Assembly (NCBI RefSeq): GCF_000155675.2
Contig: NC_020911.1
Location: forward strand, 1,726,501-1,790,500
Direction of reading: 5' to 3'
DNA length: 64,000 bases
From: Octadecabacter antarcticus 307
Lineage (GTDB): Bacteria; Pseudomonadota; Alphaproteobacteria; Rhodobacterales; Rhodobacteraceae
Part shown: piece by piece, positions 35,229 to 43,779 of the stretch
Position numbering within the stretch: the first letter of the stretch is position 1
How the letters are laid out: every line of letters begins with the position of its first letter
Made by a program: the position numbers and the translations under genes
The notes under the pieces: generated by a model
Database searches by the model: none
Told to the model about the DNA's origin: nothing
What the model saw: the letters and a program-made list of their open reading frames with translations, nothing else

Positions 35229-36140
35229 ATGGTTGATAGGTCATTTGATTGGAAGATTTCTCGAGACACCTCACCGCCATTGCATGACTTGGCTGAGTTG
35301 CTGTCTGCATTTGAGATCGTTGAGGAAGTTGGTCCACGCTATGATGTCGGAAAACGACTGCAGCAACTCGAAGACGGTCTGTTCAATGGGATGCGCCTCA
35401 GATCAATCGCTGACGGACATCCGTTGAACTGGATCAATGGGTTTCGCCAAGCCAAGAATGAGATTTTGAAAAAGATCCCAGTCGGCAGCCAGAGCGCGCT
35501 GGACACGGTCATAGGTTTCAAAAAGCTCATGGCGGCCCGCACAGACTTGTCTTGGACCAATGACTCACCTGTTCTTCTGACAGATGAGTACCGGATCGAG
35601 CAGGAGCTGGTGTTCGTGCGTTCTAAGGCTAGCAACGAATATGTTACAGGAAGGCCAACTCTGCACTGCTATGCTCAGATATCGAGTGATTGGGCGCGAT
35701 TTTTCGTTGAGCTTGATGCGATGGACTCTGCAATCACAACGCTGACATTGCGCTGCCTGAAGGAAGGTCGCGCAATTTGTGTTCTTGAAGAAGCCCCAGG
35801 ACCACAGCTTCAGGTGCCTAGCCGTTGGGATACAAAGTCTGGGTTAAGGGGCCATGTGAAGTCTCGGTTCCTGCTGACCTGTGACTTGCCAGAAGCTTGG
35901 AACCTGAAAAAGATGGATGTTTTGGAACGGGCGGATCGCAAAAGAAAGGCTGAAGCGCTCCGTTGGCTTTACGCGGAGTATCGACGTATGGAATGGCCTT
36001 TGGAATTCCTGACCAAGGTTGAAGTTCGGACTTTGCTAGAGACCAAGTTTGGAATGAAAACCACAAAAGTCCGAGATGAAGTTTGGGAAGAGGCTCCGTT
36101 ATCAAATTGGCGAGGTCGTGGGCGAAGGAAAAATACTTAA
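35229..36140 (+). CDS. Hypothetical protein
   Basis: 303 residues from ATG 35229 with AAGGGG upstream. Soluble, with alternating charged helices; YITGRPTLHCYAQI-like and FLLTCDLPEAWNLKKMDVLE stretches show no family I know. The C-terminus is strongly basic (WRGRGRRKNT). Followed by an AlpA-type regulator and a DUF3987 gene on the same strand, so probably part of a small integrative element. It could be a replication or nucleic-acid-binding accessory protein. Confidence 0.6.
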   Translation: MVDRSFDWKISRDTSPPLHDLAELLSAFEIVEEVGPRYDVGKRLQQLEDGLFNGMRLRSIADGHPLNWINGFRQAKNEILKKIPVGSQSALDTVIGFKKLMAARTDLSWTNDSPVLLTDEYRIEQELVFVRSKASNEYVTGRPTLHCYAQISSDWARFFVELDAMDSAITTLTLRCLKEGRAICVLEEAPGPQLQVPSRWDTKSGLRGHVKSRFLLTCDLPEAWNLKKMDVLERADRKRKAEALRWLYAEYRRMEWPLEFLTKVEVRTLLETKFGMKTTKVRDEVWEEAPLSNWRGRGRRKNT

Positions 36141-36258
36141 CATAAGTAATTGATTTAGATGATTAAATAATCATCGCAGACTTGTCGCGAAAACTAGCCC
36201 TCTATTAAGCATCTCCCAATTATCCGAATCTCACCTCAATATTTAGCGAGGTAAGACG

Positions 36259-36459
36259 ATGACGTTACGAGACGAACCTGACCGGTTGTTAAGCCGTGTC
36301 GAAGTAGAACAGCGTTTTGGGATATCGAGGCGGTTCTTGGAACTCGCAGTTGCGCGACGCAACGGTCCAAAGTTCGTCCGTATCGGAAGCCTGGTGCGGT
36401 ACACCGTCAAGGATATCCGGGGCTGGATTGCCGAGAATACGCGGGAGACAAGGCAATGA
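36259..36459 (+). CDS. AlpA-like helix-turn-helix DNA-binding protein
   Basis: 66 residues, GAGGT upstream. LLSRVEVEQRFGISRRFLEL followed by GPKFVRIGSLVRYTVKDIRGWI is the MerR-like winged HTH of AlpA/excisionase proteins. Such proteins direct excision or switch on integrative element genes. Just upstream of the DUF3987 gene. A 55-codon frame begins ATGA-overlapped at 36456 but has no recognisable content. Confidence 0.8.
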   Translation: MTLRDEPDRLLSRVEVEQRFGISRRFLELAVARRNGPKFVRIGSLVRYTVKDIRGWIAENTRETRQ

Positions 36460-36731
36460 AAAATGTCTCTGTCTGGTGGGCCGAACTCGAGATCCAAAAA
36501 GCTATCTCAATAATGGCGTGCCTTACGTTTCTCGCAAACGGCGTGCACTTGCAGTTGCTTCACATAGCAACTTTGAAACCTAGCGCTGTCAAGCATTGGG
36601 GGACCATCTACAGGCCGCCCTAATTTACACTCCGTATCTGTCTTTCCAATTCTGACCGTCAGAATACTGGCACATCAAAAAATACTGGAGCTAAATAATG
36701 CAAACTTACAAGTTATGCACAGGGGGAAGCT

Positions 36732-38219
36732 ATGTCTTCACCTAACCAATCTGATCCTATCCCACTGCACGGTGAGTTAAGAGGAGCCGCGCCAATTCCG
36801 TGGCAGGCGCTTGGTCCGTTGGCTGAGCCCATCAAGGCTATCTTGACGCTGACGCAGGCACCGGATGCCATCGCGATGCAAAGTGTGTTTGCTGTGGCTA
36901 GTACCGCGACGCAGGGGCTTGTAAACGTGGAAGCCCTTCAAGGGGGTGTGCCCCTATGTGTATTCTTAATCACGGTTGCGCAATCTGGAGAGCGCAAATC
37001 AGCCTGTGACGGGTTGGCGACAGCCGCAATCAAGGAGGTTGATCAGGAGCGGGAACGTCAGTACCGCCGTAGCAAACGCCTTTTTGAAGCCAAACTGGCG
37101 GCGTTCCAGAAAGGTCTGCGACGTAAGACCAGTAGTGACTTTGACGTCATCGAAGGAGGTATCAATGATCCAAACGCTGATTTGGCTCCTGAACCACCGC
37201 TCGTTCCCACCATCTTGATAAGTGATCCGACCATCGAAGGGCTACATCGCCGATTAGAAACGGGAACGCCGTCCATTGCGGTTATTAGCGATGAGGGTGG
37301 CCAGTTCTTCGGTGGCCATAGTATGAAGCGGGAAAATGCGCTCAAAACAGTTGCGGGATTTTGTAAGCTTTGGGATGGTGCAATATTCAGCAAAAGCCGA
37401 GCATCGTCTGAACCAGTGGTGCTTTACGGGAAGCGGGTGACACTGCATTTGATGGTACAGCCAGGTGTGGCCCAGGATGTCGTTGGGGACCCGATGATGA
37501 AGGACCAGGGGTTCCTGTCTCGGGTGCTTATCGCTTGGCCCGACAGTAAGATTGGATCGCGCAAAATCAGTAAAGACCCAGTGTACATTGCAGCAAAACG
37601 CGAAGCGAAGGTCGTGCTGCTTGCTTACAATCAGCGCATTAAAGAGCTTCACAACCTTGAACTGCCTATTCATCCCGAGACACGGGCGGACCTAGACCCT
37701 CGCCAGTTGAATCTATCCGATCAGGCGCGTGCAAAACTTGAAGCGTTTTACAATCGCGTGGAATACGCCTCAAACAAGGGTGAGGCATTTGAATACATGA
37801 CGGGCTTCGCGGCAAAGGCGCCAGAAATGGCCGCGAGGCTTGCGGGCGTGCTGACGCTTTATGCAGACGAGCATGCGTCCGAGATCACCGAAGAAATGAT
37901 GTCGAATGGGATAGCTTTGATGGATTGGTATCTGTCAGAGATGATACGCATCATGGATACTGGTCGCCCCAACGAAGAACTTTGCGCGGCCGAAGAGCTG
38001 AGGCTGTGGTTGGTCAACCGATGGACAGGAGAGTTCATCAACAAGCGCACCATGATGACAAGGGGCCCAGGTCATCTGCGTGATGGGAACACTTTAGATA
38101 TCTGTACCAAAAAGCTCGTGGAGCATGGCTGGCTAGTGCGTGGGACTGGGATACAGGTGATCGGTGGGTCCAATAGTCAGACGTTTTGGCGTGTCGTGCG
38201 TCCTGGGGTGATAGCATGA
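36732..38219 (+). CDS. DUF3987 (YfjI-like) replication/primase-helicase-like protein
   Basis: 495 residues, AGGGGGA upstream. TVAQSGERKSACDG at about 82 replaces a P-loop-like region (GERKS), VISDEGGQFFGGHSMKRENA is Walker-B-like, and VTLHLMVQPGVAQDVVGDP and RVLIAWPDS are typical DUF3987 segments; a winged-helix end follows. These proteins accompany plasmid- or prophage-like elements and are thought to act in replication. No origin or integrase is next to it. Confidence 0.85.
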   Translation: MSSPNQSDPIPLHGELRGAAPIPWQALGPLAEPIKAILTLTQAPDAIAMQSVFAVASTATQGLVNVEALQGGVPLCVFLITVAQSGERKSACDGLATAAIKEVDQERERQYRRSKRLFEAKLAAFQKGLRRKTSSDFDVIEGGINDPNADLAPEPPLVPTILISDPTIEGLHRRLETGTPSIAVISDEGGQFFGGHSMKRENALKTVAGFCKLWDGAIFSKSRASSEPVVLYGKRVTLHLMVQPGVAQDVVGDPMMKDQGFLSRVLIAWPDSKIGSRKISKDPVYIAAKREAKVVLLAYNQRIKELHNLELPIHPETRADLDPRQLNLSDQARAKLEAFYNRVEYASNKGEAFEYMTGFAAKAPEMAARLAGVLTLYADEHASEITEEMMSNGIALMDWYLSEMIRIMDTGRPNEELCAAEELRLWLVNRWTGEFINKRTMMTRGPGHLRDGNTLDICTKKLVEHGWLVRGTGIQVIGGSNSQTFWRVVRPGVIA

Positions 38220-38602
38220 ATGGGGCTGCTACTACAGGCGTCTGGGCATGCTTTGAAAACGCGATGGAAATCCTCCTGATTGTCGTGCCTGAAAGCGGTC
38301 GTGCATCTGCGCAAGGACCCTTGCGAGGGTCTTTGCCGCAAATGCCGCAAATGCCGCAGCCACAAGCGCCTGCACGCAGAGTTTTTTGTGAGGCGGGGGA
38401 GGAGGTCATAACTGGCGATTTTGGCATTTTGACGGATGCGATGCGGCGAGATTTTCATGTGCTGCGCAGGAGGCACCTACATCGTCGCGTAGTGTTGTTG
38501 AAACCGCCGCCCAAACCGGACTTTCACCCCATCTTCAAGATGCCGCAGTGCGGCCCGTCATTGCAGACCTTCGCTGCACCCGCGAAATCGCGTGATGCCT
38601 GA
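38216..38602 (+). CDS. Hypothetical protein downstream of the DUF3987 gene
   Basis: 128 residues from ATG 38216, which overlaps the preceding stop. The middle is Pro/Gln-rich (LPQMPQMPQPQAP) and the last 20 residues are encoded by a dispersed intergenic repeat (38544-38578), so the original gene probably ended earlier or was altered. No domain seen. Confidence 0.45.
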   Translation: MNGAATTGVWACFENAMEILLIVVPESGRASAQGPLRGSLPQMPQMPQPQAPARRVFCEAGEEVITGDFGILTDAMRRDFHVLRRRHLHRRVVLLKPPPKPDFHPIFKMPQCGPSLQTFAAPAKSRDA

Positions 38603-38920
38603 ATTCACACAGTGCCGTCTGTTGTTGTACGTTGTTTTGTCTACCGACTACCTCGCGCGAGGGGTCTTGTTTGTGTCATCGTGCCGACGGTGCTAAATGC
38701 AATAAATGCGCAAAGTATTTTAGGACGTATATTGCGCGATTGTACGATATAGTTGACTGAGACAAAGAGAATAAGACTTGCTCAGTTGGGCGTGAGGGTC
38801 TACTCGAACCCAGCTAAGTTACCTCTTTCGATCATCTGCTCCTTACGGCTCAGTGTCCCGATCTAGCACTAACATAGCCGACCTGCCGTATTCCGCGGGC
38901 AGCACAAACGGAGACATACG
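38603..38920. promoter_or_regulatory. Long leader region of cspA
   Basis: 318 bases without a gene. Cold-shock genes commonly have long structured 5' leaders that open at low temperature. Here TTGACT(GAG) near 38753 could be a -35 box, and the leader from about 38780 has several inverted repeats (for example CAGTGTC ... and CCTTACGG). GGAGA precedes the ATG. Confidence 0.45.
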
Positions 38921-39127
38921 ATGGCCAATGGCACCGTAAAATGGTTTAATTCTACAAAAGGTTTTGGGTTTATTGCTCCTGAAGGCGGCTCCAAGGATGT
39001 GTTCGTCCACATCTCTGCCGTTGAGCAAGCAGGTCTAACCGGTTTGAATGATGACCAAAAAGTTACTTTCGATATCGAGTCTGGCCGCGATGGCCGCGAA
39101 AGCGCAGCTAATATCGTATTGGCTTGA
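38921..39127 (+). CDS. cspA: Cold shock protein
   Basis: 68 residues, complete CSD fold: NGTVKWFNSTKGFGFIAPEG holds RNP1, DVFVHISAVE holds RNP2. It binds single-stranded RNA and DNA as a chaperone in cold or growth-phase adaptation. Ends with a strong terminator 38 bases later. Confidence 0.95.
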   Translation: MANGTVKWFNSTKGFGFIAPEGGSKDVFVHISAVEQAGLTGLNDDQKVTFDIESGRDGRESAANIVLA

Positions 39128-39164
39128 GGCTGCTCCCGACATGGGATCACGCTGACAGATATTT

Positions 39165-39197
39165 GCGGGCGGATCGGAGACGATGCGCCCGCTTTTT
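39165..39197 (+). terminator. Rho-independent terminator of cspA
   Basis: GCGGGCG (39165-39171) pairs with CGCCCGC (39186-39192), followed by TTTTT. Canonical. Confidence 0.85.
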
Positions 39198-39437
39198 AAA
39201 CCCCATACAGGGGTTCAAGCTATTTGCAGGCCGTTCACGTAATATTTTTTTGAATCGAACCGGCGTCATGCCAATCGAGCATAATGAGCAAGCTATTGAT
39301 TCATTGCGTCAACTGATTTTGTGTTTCGGCAGGACGAACTTAAAATTTAAACGAAAACAGCGCAATTAGTTGCCGCATCGATAAGGGCGTGCAAGCCCAA
39401 TGATCCCTCCACAACACAAATGTGAGTCAAAACATAT

Positions 39438-39803
39438 ATGAATAACTCCAAACAAGATCGTTTTCCCGACCGCCTCAGGACCGCCTCTGAAGCCAAACAA
39501 AATAAGCTAGAGCGTTTCCGTGCCGCAGCTGTTAACCCAGAGAGACTGGCCGAACGCGCGCAAAAAGCTGAACTGGCCGCCACCCGCGAAGCAAAACGAA
39601 AGGCCAAAGCAACAAAGCTGCATCAGGAGAACGAAGCTCTCGAGCGACAGAAATCTGAGGATGCCAAGCGAGAGGCAGAGCAAGCCTCGTTGCGAGATGT
39701 AGCGTTGAAAACGGAGCTTGCAGATCAAGCAGTTACGCTTGAAGCGGAGCGCAAAGCAGAACGAGACCGACGCTACGCTGCGAGACGCAATCGGAAGCAT
39801 TAA
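39438..39803 (+). CDS. DUF6481 family protein
   Basis: 121 residues, extremely rich in Lys, Arg, Glu and Ala, forming one long charged helix or coiled coil (AERAQKAELAATREAKRKAK, LEAERKAERDRRYAARRNRK). This family often sits beside cold-shock genes in alphaproteobacteria, as here. Possibly RNA- or ribosome-associated; no proven role. Confidence 0.75.
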   Translation: MNNSKQDRFPDRLRTASEAKQNKLERFRAAAVNPERLAERAQKAELAATREAKRKAKATKLHQENEALERQKSEDAKREAEQASLRDVALKTELADQAVTLEAERKAERDRRYAARRNRKH

Positions 39804-40115
39804 TCGGACCGAAATTGTCGCCTTTGGTGAGTAACTCCCCTAATTATAAATAGATTTGTAAAATCTAGCTTCACTGCAGCCGTCAGCCGCATCGCCACGA
39901 TCATGCTAGCCGCTCCGCAGCATCGCGACCATCAACATAATTATACAGCGTCACAAACGGCCCTTTGCAGACCTTTACCACCAATTTTCGATGCTGCGAT
40001 GCAGCCCGTCATTGCGACCATTCGTGCAGAGCGCAGCAATTTAAAGGCTGAAACGTAGCTCTGCGCACAAAGCACCACTTCGTGGGGTCAGCACGAGAGT
40101 TTGCTTCACTGGCCA
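39804..40115. other. Intergenic stretch with dispersed-repeat copies
   Basis: No gene. 40001-40033 is a close copy of the dispersed repeat (GCAGCCCGTCATTGC ... TTCGTGCAGAGCGCAGCA); 39959-39982 shares GGCCCTTTGCAGACCTTTAC with 19988-20010 reversed. Confidence 0.6.
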
Positions 40116-41351
40116 CTATGGCAAATCAGCGTCAGTTGGAAATATCGCGGGTGACGCTGCTGATGTCTGGGCAAAGTGTAGCTTTTCAAACGGTTTTTTG
40201 CGTCTTTCAGTCAGTAAGCGAAAGATTATAAATAGGCCCAACAAGCATAAGATAGCGCCAATAAAGATAAAGAGCCCACCCGGCTGATTATCGCGCATAA
40301 ATAATGATGCCGTGATCGGGCCTGCAGTTGCACCGATCGAGTATGACAACAGCAAGCCGCCGCTTGTCTCCACCATACGCTCGTTTGGGACAACGTCGTT
40401 TGCGTGAGAAATACACAGAGCGTAAATCGGGATCATCAATGCACCGTGGCAACCAGCTACAACAAAGGTAGCAAGACCATCTGGGACAATATCAACGCCA
40501 ATTATGAGACCTGTTATAACCGTTCCAAATGCCGCCACTGAAATGACGACCCGTCGATCAATCCGGTCTGATGCCCAGCCCAACGGCCATTGCGATACAG
40601 TTCCACCCAACACATACGCTGCCATCAACAGCGCGACATCAGCTGTCTCCATGCCACGACCTTGCGCAAAAACAGGGCCGAGCGACCAGAAGGCCCCCTC
40701 GACGACACCCGCAAGTAAACAACCGACAACGCCAACTGGCGACAATCTGTAAAGCGATTTTAGATCAAGTCGTGCCGATGGTACCGGAGATGGAGCAGGT
40801 GTTGGCGTCAAACTGATTGGCACGATAGATAGACAGATTAAGATGGCGACCAAGATGAACAAGGTCGCATCCAATGTATCAAACGAATTGACCAATAGCT
40901 GTCCGACCATGGTGACGATATTACTAACAATAATGTAGATGGACAGCGTGCGTCCTCTGTTGGCATTACTTACGCTGTCGTTTAGCCAACTTTCGACAAC
41001 AATATAGAGCATCGCTAAACACGCACCGCTCACGATGCGAAGGACAACCCAAAAAGCAAGATCAACGAACAAAGGAAAGGCCAGGAAAGTCGCCGTCAAC
41101 AACGCCGTGATACCGGCAAATGTTCGGGCGTGTCCTACACTCATGATGATCTTGGGACCGAGAAAGCACCCTATTGTGAAACCACCGAAATATGCGGTGC
41201 CAAGCCAACCTATCAGGGCGCTAGAAAAGCCTTCCTGTGTCCCACGGATAGGTAGCAACGTCTGGAAAAGCCCATTGCCTGCAAACAGGAGCGCGGCGCA
41301 ACTTAGTATTGCGAGAATAGTAACTGATGTTGTTGAACGAGAAGTGATCAT
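40116..41351 (-). CDS. MFS transporter (YcaD-like)
   Basis: 411 residues with twelve membrane helices. GWLGTAYFGGFTIGCFLGPK begins the first half, SNANRGRTLSIYIIVSNIVT follows helix 4, and QWPLGWASDRIDRR is the second-half MFS motif. A proline-rich loop (SLTPTPAPSPVPSA) separates the halves. Resembles the YcaD/UMF group; substrate unknown. Alone on its strand. Confidence 0.85.
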   Translation of the reverse strand: MITSRSTTSVTILAILSCAALLFAGNGLFQTLLPIRGTQEGFSSALIGWLGTAYFGGFTIGCFLGPKIIMSVGHARTFAGITALLTATFLAFPLFVDLAFWVVLRIVSGACLAMLYIVVESWLNDSVSNANRGRTLSIYIIVSNIVTMVGQLLVNSFDTLDATLFILVAILICLSIVPISLTPTPAPSPVPSARLDLKSLYRLSPVGVVGCLLAGVVEGAFWSLGPVFAQGRGMETADVALLMAAYVLGGTVSQWPLGWASDRIDRRVVISVAAFGTVITGLIIGVDIVPDGLATFVVAGCHGALMIPIYALCISHANDVVPNERMVETSGGLLLSYSIGATAGPITASLFMRDNQPGGLFIFIGAILCLLGLFIIFRLLTERRKKPFEKLHFAQTSAASPAIFPTDADLP

Positions 41352-41848
41352 GAAGTGTCTTCTTTCGAGCGCATGTTAGAAAACAGTCCTCTATTAGGCC
41401 GTCAAATGAAGCAAGCTGAAGTGTGAAGCCGAACATTTGTTCAGGTTGCAGCATCATGCAGTTTGGGCTCTCTGCCGCCATTAGATCGGGCGCAGCATTT
41501 TTGAGCTCGATCACCAAATGAACGGCAGCTTTCTCAAGATTGTCCCAGAGCCCGCGCAAATGCAGCGAAGGTCTGCGGTCCGCCCTTTGTGGCGGAATTA
41601 AACGCGCAAGCTTGAAGTGTTTGGGTCCTTCCTAGGCTTTTTCTACACAGGGGAAATTCGCATCCCGTTACGTACGACAGACGAAAATTTCGTAGGGTTG
41701 TGGTTAGGGTTGTTGTTGTTGATTGCTGCGGCGATGATGCGTCGCCTGCTAGTCTGACAACGAAGACGGCATCAGCGTAAGACGACTTACCTTCATGTAA
41801 AACGCACAGCAATAATGGGCCACAGAAACGGCTGCTACATAGCGCAGT
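41352..41848. other. Intergenic stretch, decayed
   Basis: No credible gene. AATGCAGCGAAGGTCTGCGG at 41559-41578 is another short dispersed-repeat relative (reverse of 38560-38578). A low-complexity GTTGTGGTTAGGGTTGTTGT stretch starts at 41697. Confidence 0.45.
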
Positions 41849-42116
41849 TGTAGCGGAGTAAAATTCCGCCAGTTTGTGCCCTTCGTTTATTCGGAGGGCG
41901 GGAGATGTATTCTGTGGATATTTATAATCGTGTGCGCCGCGCTTGTTTGAAGGACGGTATGTCAGCCCGAGAAGCGGCTCGATATTTTAACAAGGACCGT
42001 AAGACGATCGCGAAGATGCTGCGTCATGCACTGCCACCTGGTTACCGCCGTTCAGAAGCGCCACGTCGCCCAACGCTTGATGATTATGTCGGTGTTATCG
42101 ACGAGATCCTGCGCAC
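41849..42116 (+). pseudogene. IS21-family element, left end with istA 5' fragment
   Basis: TGTAGCGGAGTAAAATTCCG at 41849 looks like an IS21 left end. ATG 41905 (GGAG upstream) opens IstA: MYSVDIYNRVRRACLKDGMS and AREAARYFNKDRKTIAKMLR form its HTH. The frame is interrupted at 42116 by an IS3 element after EILRTG. The remaining istA and istB are not on the other side of the IS3, although an istB tail exists at 30421. Confidence 0.8.
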
Positions 42117-42179
42117 TGGTCTTGTCACGGTTTAGTTCCCGTCTCTTTCGAGCAATGTTTGCTATGAAGGAGATAGAGA

Positions 42180-42455
42180 ATGGCAAAGAGATACACAGAT
42201 GAGTTTCGGCGTGATGCGGTGCGCATGGCGACGACGAGTGGGTTAACGCGGCCTCAACTTTCATCAGATTTAGGGGTTGGGCTTTCGACGCTGAACAAAT
42301 GGGTTCAACAGCATCAACACGATGACCTGATGTCAGGACCGCATCAAGACGTTGAGAAGGAGAACACGCGGCTTCGCAAGGAAGTCCGTCTGCTGCGCGA
42401 GGAGAGGGAAGTGTTAAAAAAGGCGGCGATCTTCTTTGCAGGCCAAAGCCGGTGA
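42180..42455 (+). CDS. IS3 transposase OrfA
   Basis: 91 residues: HTH (FRRDAVRMATTSGLTRPQLS, DLGVGLSTLNKWVQQH) followed by a leucine-zipper helix (ENTRLRKEVRLLREEREVLK). At 42416-42422 the sequence AAAAAAG, read A-AAA-AAG, is a standard -1 frameshift site that yields the OrfAB transposase. Confidence 0.92.
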   Translation: MAKRYTDEFRRDAVRMATTSGLTRPQLSSDLGVGLSTLNKWVQQHQHDDLMSGPHQDVEKENTRLRKEVRLLREEREVLKKAAIFFAGQSR

Positions 42456-43309
42456 GGTTTGCTTTCATCGACGTCTGGAAAGAAGAATGGCCAGTTGAGT
42501 TTCTGTGCCGCGTTATGCGGGTCACATCACGTGGTTTCCGCGCGTGGCGGGTTCGCCCGATGAGCCAGCGACAACGAGATGATATGGTGATCCTAGCTCA
42601 TATCCGTGAACAGCATCGCTTAAGCCTGCAAAGCTATGGGCGGCCTCGGATGACCGAGGAACTGCAAGAATTGGGATTGAAGGTGGGCCATCGTAGGGTC
42701 GGACGTCTGATGGGCGAGAATGGCATCAAGATCATCAGAACCCAGAAGTACAAGGCGACAACGGACAGCAACCACACGTTCAACATCGCACCAAATCTGT
42801 TGGATCAAGATTTCTCAGCGACTGGCCCCAATCAGAAATGGGCTGGCGACATCAGCTACATCTGGACAAGTGAGGGCTGGCTGTATCTTGCCGTCATCCT
42901 TGACCTGTATTCTCGCCGCGTCATCGGCTGGGCTGTCAGTAACCGCATGAAGAAGGATCTGGCAATCCGGGCGTTAGATATGGCCGTTGCTTTGCGCCAA
43001 CCACCGGAGGATTGCATTCACCATACGGATCGTGGTTCGCAATATTGCTCAAATGAGTATCAGAAGCGCCTGTCCAAGCACGGCTTCAAGATCTCGATGA
43101 GCGGCAAGGGAAATTGTTATGATAACTCTATGGTTGAGACGTTCTTTAAATCCATCAAGGCTGAGCTGATCTGGCGTAACCGATGGGATACACGCCGTCA
43201 GGCAGAAGGTGCTATATTCCAGTATATCAACGGATTTTATAATCCAAGGCGCAGGCACTCGTCGCTAGGTGGTAAAAGCCCCTTGGCATTTGAACGAAAG
43301 GCCGCATAA
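42452..43309 (+). CDS. IS3 transposase OrfB
   Basis: 285 residues with an HTH_21 region (SLQSYGRPRMTEELQELGLK) and an rve integrase core: WAGDISYIW (Asp), HHTDRGSQYCS (Asp), NSMVETFFKSIK (Glu), 35 residues later. Expressed by -1 frameshift from OrfA. Appears intact. Confidence 0.93.
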   Translation: MRFAFIDVWKEEWPVEFLCRVMRVTSRGFRAWRVRPMSQRQRDDMVILAHIREQHRLSLQSYGRPRMTEELQELGLKVGHRRVGRLMGENGIKIIRTQKYKATTDSNHTFNIAPNLLDQDFSATGPNQKWAGDISYIWTSEGWLYLAVILDLYSRRVIGWAVSNRMKKDLAIRALDMAVALRQPPEDCIHHTDRGSQYCSNEYQKRLSKHGFKISMSGKGNCYDNSMVETFFKSIKAELIWRNRWDTRRQAEGAIFQYINGFYNPRRRHSSLGGKSPLAFERKAA

Positions 43310-43349
43310 AAGAGTTCAGAGACCGGAACGTAAGCGTGACAAGTCCACA

Positions 43350-43682
43350 TCATTTAGAGGAATGTAATTCCAGATACTGCCTGATGATGTCGTCAGCGGT
43401 CGGTTACATTTCCAGAGGTTGTAGAGAAATACCCACGGGCCCAAAACCGCCTGCCCCAGTAGCGTTTTCGCAACTCAGGGAACTCCATCTGGATGCGGCG
43501 AGACGGGCGACCTTTGATGCGTTGCATGTCGTTGGACAGGGATAGTTTTGGCGGGATCGACAGGGACATATGCACATGGTCGCGGCCCAGAATGCCTTTC
43601 ACAATATGGACGCCCATTTCTGCACAAAAGTTCGCATGATAATCTCACGTATCCGCTCCTGCATCGGACCCTGCAGAACCTT
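43350..43682 (-). pseudogene. IS200/IS605-family transposase TnpA, two frameshifts
   Basis: Three frames together give a Y1 transposase: VLQGPMQERIREIIMRTFVQ, then GVHIVKGILGRDHVHMSLSI with the His-x-His (here HVHM) metal motif, IKGRPSRRIQMEFPELRKRY, and WARGYFSTTSGNVTD continued in another frame by DDIIRQYLELHSSK and a stop. Frameshifts lie near 43618 and 43397. The N-terminus before VLQG is eroded. Inactive. Confidence 0.8.
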
Positions 43683-43779
43683 CAACTACAACGCTCGAGC
43701 AACCCACCCAACCGCACAGACTTTGCGACATAATTTCTCAAAACAACCTTTTGCGATGGAGCAAGTTAATCACACCAGA

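Larger units (their letters stand above)
42117..43347 (+). mobile_element. IS3-family insertion sequence, complete (1231 bp)
   Basis: Left end TGGTCTTGTCACGGTTTAGT at 42117; right end reversed TGGACTTGTCACGCTTACGT ending 43347. Contains overlapping orfA and orfB joined by a slippery A6G. Exactly the same length as the IS3 at 55201-57694 once its nested IS110 is removed. Flanks CAC and CAT are not an exact duplication. Confidence 0.9.

Noticed and set aside
36456..36623. 55-codon frame overlapping the AlpA-like gene's stop
   Set aside because: ATGA overlap is suggestive, but the residues show no family pattern and the end is not supported.
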